A DNA stretch of 64,000 nt from Actinomadura rupiterrae (GTDB taxonomy: Bacteria; Actinomycetota; Actinomycetes; Streptosporangiales; Streptosporangiaceae), in NCBI RefSeq assembly GCF_024172125.1, contig NZ_JAMZEA010000008.1, positions 496,001 through 560,000 on the forward strand, in the 5' to 3' direction. The notes under the pieces were generated by a model. The model saw nothing but the letters and a program-made list of their open reading frames with translations, was not told the DNA's origin and ran no database searches. The number at the start of each line of letters is the position of its first letter. Position 1 is the stretch's first letter. A program made the position numbers and the translations under genes. Of this stretch, positions 24,548 to 32,445 are shown piece by piece.

Positions 24548-24940
24548 ATGATCGACAAGATTGCCTGGATCCATCTCGACGAAGGCAAGATCCTCAGCAC
24601 ACGATCACGAGGGAAGGACGTCTACTACCTCCCCGGCGGGAAGCGCGAGCCCGGCGAAACCGACATCGAAACCCTGGTCCGCGAGATCGACGAGGAGCTC
24701 GCCATCACGATCGTCCCCGCCACCGCCGAGCACCTGGGCACCTTCCAAGCCCAGGCTCACGGCCACGCAGACGGCATCACCGTCCAGATGACCTGCTACA
24801 CCGCCGACCACGACGGCACTCCGACCGCCGCCAGCGAAATCGAAGAAGTCACCTGGCTGACCTACGCGGACCGCCACCGCGTATCTCCCGTAGACCAGAT
24901 CATCTTCGATCACCTGCACCAGACCGGCCAGCTCCACTGA
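24548..24940 (+). CDS. Nudix hydrolase
   Basis: This 130-residue protein carries the Nudix box as GGKREPGETDIETLVREIDE followed by ELAI. The Gx5Ex7REUxEE core is complete; the usual Gly of EExG is Ala here. This length is a bare Nudix fold. ATG 24548 has AGGAG about 11 bases upstream. It likely hydrolyses a nucleoside diphosphate linked to another moiety, with unknown substrate. It stands alone between repeat-rich gaps. Confidence 0.85.
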   Translation: MIDKIAWIHLDEGKILSTRSRGKDVYYLPGGKREPGETDIETLVREIDEELAITIVPATAEHLGTFQAQAHGHADGITVQMTCYTADHDGTPTAASEIEEVTWLTYADRHRVSPVDQIIFDHLHQTGQLH

Positions 24941-25802
24941 ACAACCAGCCCATGCGCCGAACGGGCGTTTGCCACCCTGCACGAACGGCTACGTCCTGAC
25001 GGCTCACAACCTGTCGATTCCCGACCCCGCCGCCTCACCTCCAACCGCCTCACGTCCAATCGCCTCACGTCCAATCGCCTCACGTCCAACCGGCTCATGG
25101 CCGGTACGGCTCTCGATTGACCGGCTCAGGCCCGCAGGCCGATGGTGATGCCCGTCCGCGTAGAACCGTCATGTTGCAACGTTCGTTCGGACGGCCACAT
25201 GACCTCGGGACACCGCAGTTGGTTGTTCCGAGGACGGGCTGTGCCTGTCGACGGACTGGGCAGCGTCCGTCGCAGGGGCATGGCCAGCGGGCCGCCATAA
25301 CAGGCCCGGCCCCAGCGGGTTCGTGAAGTACTTCCCTGGCGCCCAGACCGAGGTCGACTACCGAGCAAGCCCGGCTCGGCATTTGCCGATTGGCGCCATC
25401 AAAGGATGGACGGGGTGTCCGCGCTTCGAGGCCAACCCCTCGCGTGCACCCTCAGCGGTGAACTGGACGTCGCGGGCCTTGGTGTCGGTGCCGTCGTCGC
25501 GGCCGGGCCGCAGCCGCCGCACCAGGTCGGCGTAGGACGGGTCGGCCCCGGCCGAGTCGACCGCCCCGGCGAGGACGAGCGGCACCATCGCCTCGTCCAC
25601 CATCATTCCGTCCACTCTCGGGCCAACAACCGCCGCCGTTCAAGTCGGGCCCGGCCCTTCGATGGCTCCCGAAGGGCTGGCTGTGTCGAGCCTGCGGGAC
25701 ATGCTCGCCGCTGAGGCATCGGTGGTCTGAGGTGGCGGCGAGGCTCCCTTGTGGACGCAGGTGAGCGGATCGGCTTGCGGGACGGACTGTGACTCGAAGG
25801 TC
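24941..25802. other. Gene-poor stretch with 15-bp tandem repeats
   Basis: Four tandem 15-bp units (CGCCTCACGTCCAAT/C) occupy 25031-25090. A minus-strand frame at 25358-25615 (DGMMVDEAMVPLVLAGAVDS) could be a short hypothetical protein or part of a decayed gene, but I cannot name it. Nothing else is convincing. Confidence 0.4.
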
Positions 25803-26040
25803 ATCGGACCGGCATCGCGCCGTCCGCACCGCCGAAGACCGATGCGACGCTCCAGTCGCCGTCGCCGTCGCCATCCGGCCGAGGTGGTTGAAGACGATCT
25901 CCGGGGACGGTGGCGCGGCCAGGTCGGCGCCGGGGGCCGTCGTGCAGGTGGCGGAGCAGGCCGAGGCGGATGCCGTTGTCCAAGATCGCGCGGAGCCGCT
26001 CCTTGGTCTCACGCAGGTCGGCCGTCCGTTGCGCCTGGCG
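25803..26040 (-). pseudogene. NRPS epimerization-domain C-terminal relic (two frameshifts)
   Basis: On the minus strand three consecutive frame segments rebuild the end of an epimerization domain. ETKERLRAILDNGIRLGLLR plus HLHDG is followed after a 1-nt shift by ADLAAPPSPEIVFNHLGRM and, after another shift, by DWSVASVFGGADGAMPV. Intact E domains read VKExLRxxPxxGxGYGxLRYL, then a FNYLGRF motif. All three blocks are in the right order and spacing. The gene is dead, and the remainder of the synthetase is not visible around it. Confidence 0.6.
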
Positions 26041-26149
26041 GTCGGCGCCGCATCCTGGGGCGAATCGGGGACGTCCCGGCCCATGGATGGACGTATTGCG
26101 CCGGGCCCTGGACGCGGGCCGGGCTGCGGACGCGGCTGTGGACGTGCGC

Positions 26150-26428
26150 AGGACCGTGGACGCGCGCCCGGGCTGTGGACGTGCGCCCGGGCTGTGGAAC
26201 GCGGGCCCGGGCTGTGGAACGCGGGCCCGGGCTGTGGAACGCGGGCCCGGGCTGTGGCCGTGGGCCGGGCCCTGGGTGTGCGCCGGGCCCTGGGCGTGGG
26301 CCGGGGAGTGGGCGTGGGCATGCGCCGTGTCCTGGATGTGGTGGGCCGTGTCCTTGGGTGGCTGGCCAGACCTTGGGGCCTGGTTGGGCGCGGCTCCTGG
26401 GATGGTGGCGCGGGAGGGCTTGAAGCGG
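26150..26428. repeat. 20-bp tandem repeat and flanking degenerate copies
   Basis: TGTGGAACGCGGGCCCGGGC occurs three times exactly at 26191-26250. It is flanked by degenerate copies from about 26150 to 26330 (for example GTGGACGTGCGCCCGGGC). The region is strongly G-rich on the plus strand and noncoding. Confidence 0.75.
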
Positions 26429-27004
26429 TCAGGAGTCCAGGAGGCGGCCTAGGAGGTCGTCGGCGGCGGCTTCGGCTTGCGTGACGGATTCAGGGGAGCC
26501 TTCGGAGTTGGCGACGAGCAGGGCCAGCTCGTTGATCGAGGCCAGGAGCATGTGGGCCCAGAGGTCGGCGCGTTCCGCGGGGAGGGCGCCCTGCTCGGCC
26601 AGGGTGTCCAGGACGGATTTGAAGAGGCCCAGGGCGTGGCGTTCCTCGATCTCGCGCCACTGCTGCCAGCCGAGGACGGCCGGGGCGTCGATGAGGACGA
26701 TGCGGCGGACGGTCGGTTCGGCGGCCAGGCGGATCCAGGCGCGGCAGCCGGCGCGGAGGGCGTCGACGGGGGATTTGTCCTTGCCCGCTTCCAACACCTG
26801 GCGGGTGATGTCGGTTTCAAGCTCCTCCAGGACGGCTTCGAACAGGGCTTCCTTGTTGTCGAAGTGGTGGTAGAGCGCGCCGCGGCTCACGTTCGCCCGA
26901 TGCAGGACGGCCTCGATCGATGTGCCCTCGTAGCCGTACTCGGCGAAGAGGCGGGAGGAGATGTCGACCAGGCGGGCGCGGGTGGCCTGTCCGCGGTTGT
27001 TCAT
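26429..27004 (-). CDS. TetR-family transcriptional regulator
   Basis: This 191-residue protein has TetR_N (RLFAEYGYEGTSIEAVLHRA, then VSRGALYHHFDNKEAL) and a TetR_C-like domain (GWQQWREIEERHALGLFKSV). ATG 27004 follows GGGAGGCG. It is divergent from the PEP-mutase-family gene, with two 17-bp palindromes between them. It probably represses itself and that gene. Confidence 0.88.
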   Translation of the reverse strand: MNNRGQATRARLVDISSRLFAEYGYEGTSIEAVLHRANVSRGALYHHFDNKEALFEAVLEELETDITRQVLEAGKDKSPVDALRAGCRAWIRLAAEPTVRRIVLIDAPAVLGWQQWREIEERHALGLFKSVLDTLAEQGALPAERADLWAHMLLASINELALLVANSEGSPESVTQAEAAADDLLGRLLDS

Positions 27005-27022
27005 GTTCGCCTCCCTGGACAT

Positions 27023-27065
27023 ACCGACTGTCGGTCGGTAGCTTCCAAACCGACTGACGGTCTGT
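27023..27065. promoter_or_regulatory. Two TetR operators
   Basis: ACCGACTGTCGGTCGGT (27023-27039) and ACCGACTGACGGTCTGT (27049-27065) are 17-bp near-palindromes 26 bp apart in the divergent promoter region. Both resemble the ACCGAC-type operators of TetR regulators. Confidence 0.8.
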
Positions 27066-27085
27066 TTCTCTGAGTTTAGGGGGTC

Positions 27086-27910
27086 GTGCGGAAGATGGGA
27101 CTCAACGACAAGGCTGTGGAACTGCGCCGGTTGCACGAGAGCCTGCTGGTGCTGCCGAACGCGTGGGACGCGGCCAGTGCCGCTGCGGTCGTCCACGCAG
27201 GGGCGAGGGCCGTCGCGACGACCAGCGCGGGCATCGCCTGGGCGCAAGGCCAGGCGGACGGGCACAAGCTCGAACGCGCCGAGATGGCGGAGGCCGTGCG
27301 CCGCATCTGCGCGGTCGTCGACGTCCCCGTCACGGCGGACATCGAGAACGGCTACGGCGAAGCGCCATCGGATGTGGCGCTCACGGTCGCCGAGGTCGTC
27401 GGGGCCGGCGCGGTCGGCGTCAACCTTGAGGACTCCCGGTCCTTCCAGGAGCCGCTGCACACCATCGATGAGCAGGCCGAACGCATCCGCGCCGCGCGTG
27501 AGGCGGCGACCAGCGCGGGAGTGCCCGATCTCGTCATCAACGCACGGACCGATGGCTACTTCCTGCAGGTCGGCGAAGAGTCGGCGCGCTTCGATGACGT
27601 CCTCGCGCGGGCTGCCGCTTACGCCGAGGCCGGGGCGGACTGCCTCTTCGTGCCCGGATTGCTCGACCTGACCGTCCTGAAGGAGCTTGTGGCGGCCTCG
27701 CCGCTTCCTGTCAACGCGATGGCCGACCCCAGCGGGCCGACGGTGGCCGAACTGGCCGGGGCCGGAGTCCGCCGGGTGAGTGTGGGAGCGTCCCTGCAGC
27801 TGTCCGCGTACGCAGCGGCACACCAGGCCGCTGCGCAGTTGCTCGCCCACGGCACGTTCGACGGCTTCACGGACCCGACGGAAGTCGCCTCCGCCATCGT
27901 CCGCCTCTGA
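27086..27910 (+). CDS. Isocitrate lyase/PEP mutase-family protein
   Basis: This 274-residue TIM-barrel protein has VLPNAWDAASAAAVVHAG, the metal/substrate loops TADIENGYGE and VGVNLEDS, and INARTDGYFL. It belongs to the ICL/PEPM superfamily, whose members make or break C-C or C-P bonds next to a carboxylate (methylisocitrate lyase, PEP mutase, oxaloacetate hydrolase). The subgroup with LPNAWD is poorly characterised. The start is GTG 27086 or ATG 27095. It is under the divergent TetR, with a good terminator after it. Confidence 0.85.
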   Translation: MRKMGLNDKAVELRRLHESLLVLPNAWDAASAAAVVHAGARAVATTSAGIAWAQGQADGHKLERAEMAEAVRRICAVVDVPVTADIENGYGEAPSDVALTVAEVVGAGAVGVNLEDSRSFQEPLHTIDEQAERIRAAREAATSAGVPDLVINARTDGYFLQVGEESARFDDVLARAAAYAEAGADCLFVPGLLDLTVLKELVAASPLPVNAMADPSGPTVAELAGAGVRRVSVGASLQLSAYAAAHQAAAQLLAHGTFDGFTDPTEVASAIVRL

Positions 27911-27983
27911 GCCCAACGCCTGACTCGACGAACGCCCCGTCCCTGAAGGCTCCCCCACTTGCCTCCAGGGATGGCCGTCCTCA

Positions 27984-28019
27984 AGACGCCTGCCCTCGCC
28001 CCCGAGCACAGGCGTCTTT
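27984..28019 (+). terminator. Rho-independent terminator-like hairpin
   Basis: AAGACGCCTG (27984-27993) pairs with CAGGCGTCTT (28010-28019), and a T-run follows (TCTTTGTC). It lies about 75 bp after the PEP-mutase-family gene. Confidence 0.75.
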
Positions 28020-28020
28020 G

Positions 28021-29426
28021 TCATGAATGCGGATCGAACCCGAAGACCACGCTCCCTGATGCAAGCGCATCAGCGCAGTCGATCGCCTGACTACCCCCGC
28101 CAGGGTTCGCCGACCAGCCCGCACCACCAGCCCGACGACGCCTCACGCCTGCTGCCAAGTACAAGGAGTAAGGACGCGACGGCCCCCGGACCCACGGGAG
28201 ACGGAGTCACTGGACGCGCGGGACATGGTGCCGCCGGGCGCGTGGGACATGGTGCCGCCGGGCGCGTGGGACGCGAGGTCACCGGACGCTTGGGTACGCG
28301 GAGTCATGGGACGCGCGGCGCGCCAGCCACGCGGGATGTGGTGGCGGGGGGATGCGGGCGGGCTAAGGCAGCGCCAGGGGCGCAGGGCCGACGAGCGCGG
28401 CGCGTCCTTCGGGCGGGAGGCTGCGGACGCGCGAGGGCGTTTGGCGAGCGGGTGTGGTGGCGGGACGCGGGGTCCAGACGCGCCGGGGCTGGGCGCGGAG
28501 TCGGCGGGTGCGCTGGTGCGCGGGGGCGGGTCATCGGGTCCGCCACGGGCGTGGGGTGCCGGATGCGTCGGGGGCGAGGGCCCGGCGGACGCTGGACGCG
28601 TGGAACGCGGGTGTCGTCGGGCGCGGGGTGTGCCAGTGCGTGGAGTGCGGAGGTGCCTCGTTCGCTGGGTGCGGGGCTCAGGCGCGCGTGGTGCAGGGCC
28701 GTCCGATGCGCGGACGCGCCCCCCGCCCCGCGCCCCCCGCCCCGCGCCCGTCGGCGTGGGCGTGGGGCGGGGGCGCGGGTGTGGCGGGGGCGCCCTGGGC
28801 GTGGGGCGCGGGACGGATACGAGCCGAGGCCCTATCGCCGGACGCGTGGAAGGCGGGCGTCGTCGGGCGTGCGGGGGCGTCTGGTGAGCGGGGGCGGTGG
28901 CGGGACGCGACGTCCAGAGGCGCCGGGGCCGCGGTGCGCTGGGTGCGCGGGGCGCGGGTGCAGTGGGTCACGGCGTGGGCTGCCGGATGCGTAGGGGCGA
29001 GGGTCCGGGCGGGCGCTGGACGCGTGGAACGTGGGAGTCGTCGGACGCCGGTGGTGCCAGGCTTGCATGGGGAGCGGAGGTGTCTCGTTCGCTGGGTGAG
29101 GGACTCAGGCGCGTGGTGCAGGGCCGTCCGATGTGCGGGTGCGCCGCCCCCGTCCCCGCTCCCGCTCCCGCCGTCGCTCCCGCTCCCGTGGCCGCATCCG
29201 CGAGGCGTGTGCATGAGTCAAGAACGCGGGTTCACCGGCTGCGCGGGACATGGAGTCGCCGGATGCGGTGGGTGCGCCGGTGGCGGTATGCGGAGGCGGG
29301 CCGGTAAGCGGGTTCAGAGGCACCGGAGCGCTGGGGGCGCGGGAGTCGGGGGTGCTGGGTGAGTGGGAGTCGGTGGGGGTTTGGGGAGGCGTGTGCTCGG
29401 GGTGGTGGGCATGGCGGGTGTGGGGG
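28021..29426. repeat. Noncoding G-rich region with about 430-bp tandem long repeats
   Basis: Three divergent long units start near 28441, 28883 and 29306 (spacing 442 and 423 bp; the third is truncated). Shared landmarks are GGCGGGACGCG/GTCCAGA followed by GCGCCGGGGC, GCTGGACGCGTGGAACG, GCGGAGGTG plus TCGTTCGCTGGGTG, and GTGGTGCAGGGCCGTCCGATG. A 24-bp unit (GTGGGACATGGTGCCGCCGGGCGC, split here as GTGGGACATG plus GTGCCGCCGGGCGC) is duplicated near 28220-28275. Open frames across it encode only low-complexity sequence. Confidence 0.65.
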
Positions 29427-29807
29427 TTAGTGGGTGGGTGGGGTGCGGTGGCTTAGGGCGGCGTGGGCTCGGAGGATTGCGGGGAGCAGGACGTAGACGA
29501 CGGTGGGGACGACGATGGCGGTCACCAGCAGCGTCCGGATGGGGAGGGGCAGCGGGAGCAGGGCCGGGCCCAAGGTGAGCTGGGTCGCCATGAGGGTCGA
29601 GTAGACGGCTAGCCAGGTGAACAGCGCTCGCAGGTGGATTGATGGGAGGGCGGGCTGTTGTGCGCGTGGCGCTTCTGGTTCGGAGAGGGGCTTGTTGCTT
29701 GGTACTGGCAGGGCGCTCGGAGTTGCGGTGGTGGACGGGGGTTGCGTGGTTGCGGCGGCGTTGGTTCGGGGTGGGGTGGGGCGGTGGGTGTTGATGGTGA
29801 TGGGCAT
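29427..29807 (-). CDS. Small membrane protein (two predicted TM segments)
   Basis: This 126-residue protein has a Pro/Thr-rich N-terminal half and two hydrophobic segments (ALFTWLAVYSTLMATQLTL; LLVTAIVVPTVVYVLLPAIL), joined by a short loop (PLPLPI). It resembles DUF2798-like or other small two-TM actinobacterial proteins in layout, though I cannot fix the family. ATG 29807 is preceded by GGAG. It is divergent from a TetR gene with shared operators and is its probable target. Confidence 0.68.
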   Translation of the reverse strand: MPITINTHRPTPPRTNAAATTQPPSTTATPSALPVPSNKPLSEPEAPRAQQPALPSIHLRALFTWLAVYSTLMATQLTLGPALLPLPLPIRTLLVTAIVVPTVVYVLLPAILRAHAALSHRTPPTH

Positions 29808-29833
29808 CGAGGGCTCCAAGTAGCGAGAGTGTT

Positions 29834-29893
29834 TCCAACTCGGTGGTTGGAGTTTGGCATGGGAGGGGCCAGAAGTCCAACTCTTGAGTTGGA
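29834..29893. promoter_or_regulatory. Two TCCAAC-N6-GTTGGA operators
   Basis: Both 18-bp palindromes, at 29834-29851 and 29876-29893, fit TCCAAC-N6-GTTGGA. The second is nearly perfect (TCCAACTCTTGAGTTGGA). They lie 42 bp apart between the small membrane protein gene and the TetR gene. Confidence 0.8.
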
Positions 29894-29912
29894 GATGTCG
29901 TATGCTCGGGGC

Positions 29913-30500
29913 ATGGCATGGGACACCGAGAGGACGAAGCGGCTCATCCTGGAAGCTGCGGTCGAGGAGTTCGCCACCCATGGGCCCGAGGCCGCGCGGA
30001 TGGACCGGATCGCCGCCGGCGCCGGGGTCAACAAGGAGCGGATCTACTCGTACTTCGGCAACAAGCAGAAGATGTTCGCCGTGGTGCTGACCAGGGAGCT
30101 GGAGCGGTTGGCAGAGGCCGTGCCGCTGGACGACCGGCTCGCCTCCGACCTGGGTGAATACGCTGCGCGGGTCTTCGACTACCACCGCGCGCACCCGCAC
30201 TTCATCCGGTTGCTGCACTGGGAGGGCTTGCACGTCAGCGGCGGGGAGGCGGCGGCCCGGGAGGCCCGGGCCGCGCACTACGCCGAGAAGATCGCCACGT
30301 TGACGAAGGCCCAGGCCGCAGGACACCTGAACGCCGATGTTCCGCCGGAGGATCTCCTCTACGCCGTCATCGCCCTGGCGGGGTGGTGGTTCGCGACGCC
30401 CCAGCTCCAGCCCATGCTGATGCCCGGACTCAACGATGATCCGGACGGGCAGCGCGCCGCTCTTGTCCGTCTCGTCCGGCTCCTGGGCGCCACCGCCTGA
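29913..30500 (+). CDS. TetR-family transcriptional regulator
   Basis: This 195-residue protein has TetR_N (LILEAAVEEFATHGPEAARM, then VNKERIYSYFGNKQKMF) and a TetR_C_17-like domain (HPHFIRLLHWEGL). The ATG at 29913 is used; an in-frame ATG at 29895 would place the ribosome site inside the operator. It is divergent from the two-TM protein and probably binds the TCCAAC-N6-GTTGGA sites. Confidence 0.86.
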   Translation: MAWDTERTKRLILEAAVEEFATHGPEAARMDRIAAGAGVNKERIYSYFGNKQKMFAVVLTRELERLAEAVPLDDRLASDLGEYAARVFDYHRAHPHFIRLLHWEGLHVSGGEAAAREARAAHYAEKIATLTKAQAAGHLNADVPPEDLLYAVIALAGWWFATPQLQPMLMPGLNDDPDGQRAALVRLVRLLGATA

Positions 30501-30627
30501 CCAACCCCGGCCCCGGCCCCGGCCACTGGCCAGGGCCCGCCGAGCAGGGACTTGTGGCTTGACCGCCCCCGGCGGGAGGCCCGATTGGCCACATGTAGAG
30601 GACGGCTCGGGATCGGGGCGAGGGGGG

Positions 30628-31371
30628 TTACCAGGAGATGGGGCCTAGGCGGTCGGTGAAGGTGGCGGTCGGGCCGTCCGGGGCGAGGGTCGCCAGGCGG
30701 ACGATGGCGTCAGTGCCTTCGGTGACGGTGAGCTGGCCGGTGTGGTGGTTCATGTCGGTGGCGGCGAACGTGTGGTTCGCGACCTCGCCCGGCGTGATGG
30801 CGTTGAACTTGATGTCGGGCAGGGCGTGGGCGTACCGGACGGTGATCATGTTCAGGGCCGCCTTGGACGAGCTGTAGGCGAGTTCGTGCAACTTCGCGGC
30901 CGGCTGGTCGGGGTCGGTGATGGCGGCGAAGGAGCCGACGGCGCTGGAGACCATGACGACGCGCGGGTTGTCGGAGGCGCGCAGCAGCGGCAGGAACGCG
31001 TTCGTTACCCGGACGGGCCCGTACACGTTGGTGTCGTAGACGCCGTGGAGCTCCTCGGGCGTCACTTCGGCGGGCGGGACGGCGTGGCCGGACGCGCCCG
31101 CGTTGTTGACCAGGACGTCCAGGCGGTCGGTGTGCTCCCGGACGAGCCGGACGGCGTTCGCGACCGAGGCGTCCGAGGTCACGTCCAGTGGGATCATGGT
31201 CACCTTGATGTCCTGGGACAGGAGGGTGTCGGCGGCGGCGCGGCCCCGGCTCTCGTCGCGGGAGCCGAGGAAGACCGTCCAGCCGAGGGCGCCGAGGCGG
31301 CGCGCCGTTTCGAGGCCGAGTCCCTTGTTGGCGCCGGTCACCAGCACTGTGGTCTGCTCGTTGTTCGTCAT
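30628..31371 (-). CDS. Classical SDR oxidoreductase, ECF41-promoter controlled
   Basis: This 247-residue classical short-chain dehydrogenase has TGANKGLGLE (13-19 dinucleotide motif), NNAGASGH, a catalytic Ser (MVSSAVGS), YSSSKAA (YxxxK) and an ITPGEVANH segment. AGGGGG precedes ATG 31371. The upstream minus-strand sequence carries TGTCACA, a 16-bp spacer and CGTC, the recognised ECF41 promoter form, only 9 nt before the ATG. The transcript would therefore be nearly leaderless. An ECF41 sigma gene is divergent, matching the known ECF41-oxidoreductase pairing. Confidence 0.9.
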   Translation of the reverse strand: MTNNEQTTVLVTGANKGLGLETARRLGALGWTVFLGSRDESRGRAAADTLLSQDIKVTMIPLDVTSDASVANAVRLVREHTDRLDVLVNNAGASGHAVPPAEVTPEELHGVYDTNVYGPVRVTNAFLPLLRASDNPRVVMVSSAVGSFAAITDPDQPAAKLHELAYSSSKAALNMITVRYAHALPDIKFNAITPGEVANHTFAATDMNHHTGQLTVTEGTDAIVRLATLAPDGPTATFTDRLGPISW

Positions 31372-31380
31372 GCCCCCTGA

Positions 31381-31407
31381 GACGAGATGGCCCGGCCGCC
31401 TGTGACA
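31381..31407 (-). promoter_or_regulatory. ECF41-type promoter for the SDR gene
   Basis: On the minus strand: -35 TGTCACA (31407-31401), 16-bp spacer, -10 CGTC (31384-31381). Confidence 0.8.
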
Positions 31408-31442
31408 CGGTAGGGCGGGAAATGTCGGACAAGGGGGTTGGT

Positions 31443-32366
31443 GTGGCGAGGATCGAGGAGTTCCAGGAGCTCAGGCCGCTGCTCTTCTCGATCTCCTACC
31501 GGATCCTGGGCAGCGTGACCGAGGCCGAGGACGCCGTCCAGGAGGCGTGGCTGCGCTACGAGGCGTCCGCGACGACGCCCGATTCGCCCAAGGCGTTCCT
31601 GTCCGCCACGGTGACGCGGATTTCGATCGATGTGCTGCGGTCGGCGCGCGTCCGGCGCGAGGAGTATGTCGGGCCGTGGCTGCCGGAACCGCTGCTCACC
31701 GATCCCTACCAGGATCCGGAACGTTCCATGGAGCTGGCCGACTCGCTCTCGGTGGCCGCGCTGCTCCTCCTCGAACGGCTCAGCCCGCTCGAACGCGCCG
31801 TTTTCGTGCTGCGTGACGTCTTCGACTTCGGCTTCAGGGAGGTCGCGGACGCGGTCGGACGGTCCGAGGCGGCGTGCCGGCAGCTGCTCGTCCGGGCGCG
31901 GCGGCATATGGACGAGGGCCGTCCGCGCTTCGAGGCCGACCGTAAAACCCGCGACGAACTGGCCTCGCGGTTCTTCGACGCGCTCCGGGAAGGCGACGTG
32001 TCGAGCCTCCGGAACATGCTCGCGGACGAGGCGTCGCTGGTCGGAGACGGCGGCGGCAAGGCCCCGCAGCTGGCCCGGGTGCTCGTCGGCGCCGAGAGCG
32101 TGGCGCGGCTGCTCGCGTCCGCCTTCCCGCGGATGGCGCGCGCGGACGTGGCGTGCGAGCCCCGCGAGATCAACGGCCAGCCGGGCGCGATCTTCCGCGA
32201 CCGCGGCGGACGGGTGCTGCACACGCTCGTCCTGGACGTTCTGGACGGCCGGATCCGGGCCGTCCGTGTCGTCATCAACCCCGACAAGCTCGCGCACCTC
32301 GGCGAGGTGGCCGACGCCCACGCCGTCGACCGCGAGGTCAGGCGGGCCCCGCGTCCCGCCCTGTGA
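31443..32366 (+). CDS. ECF41-family RNA polymerase sigma factor with SnoaL-like C-terminal domain
   Basis: This protein of about 307 residues has sigma-70 region 2 (LLFSISYRILGSVTEAEDAV, QEAWLRYEA), the ECF41 linker motif WLPEPL, sigma region 4 (LSPLERAVFVLRDVFDFGF, then AVGRSEAACRQLLVRARRH) and a fused SnoaL/NTF2-like domain with DGGGK and NPDKL. In this family the C-terminal domain regulates activity in place of an anti-sigma factor. GTG 31443 follows AAGGGGG; an ATG at 31422 is an alternative. The divergent SDR gene has the matching promoter. Confidence 0.9.
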   Translation: MARIEEFQELRPLLFSISYRILGSVTEAEDAVQEAWLRYEASATTPDSPKAFLSATVTRISIDVLRSARVRREEYVGPWLPEPLLTDPYQDPERSMELADSLSVAALLLLERLSPLERAVFVLRDVFDFGFREVADAVGRSEAACRQLLVRARRHMDEGRPRFEADRKTRDELASRFFDALREGDVSSLRNMLADEASLVGDGGGKAPQLARVLVGAESVARLLASAFPRMARADVACEPREINGQPGAIFRDRGGRVLHTLVLDVLDGRIRAVRVVINPDKLAHLGEVADAHAVDREVRRAPRPAL

Positions 32367-32376
32367 CGCACGCCAC

Positions 32377-32403
32377 TGTCACAAAAACCATCGCTACGGC
32401 GTC
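32377..32403 (+). promoter_or_regulatory. ECF41-type promoter for the second ECF41 sigma gene
   Basis: TGTCACA (32377-32383), 16-bp spacer, CGTC (32400-32403), 42 nt before the ATG at 32446. This suggests autoregulation or a cascade from the first ECF41 factor. Confidence 0.78.
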
Positions 32404-32445
32404 GTTTGTGCGGCAGGCATTGGCACGAACGTTAGGGGGCCACGC

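Noticed and set aside
25358..25615. 85-codon minus-strand hypothetical gene
   Set aside because: Plausible amino-acid mix but no recognised domain or clear ribosome site; mentioned only as possible debris.
28023..29362. Open frames of 220-320 codons in the 28-29.4 kb repeat region
   Set aside because: Low-complexity translations mirror the DNA repeats; no domain, start signal or codon-position bias.
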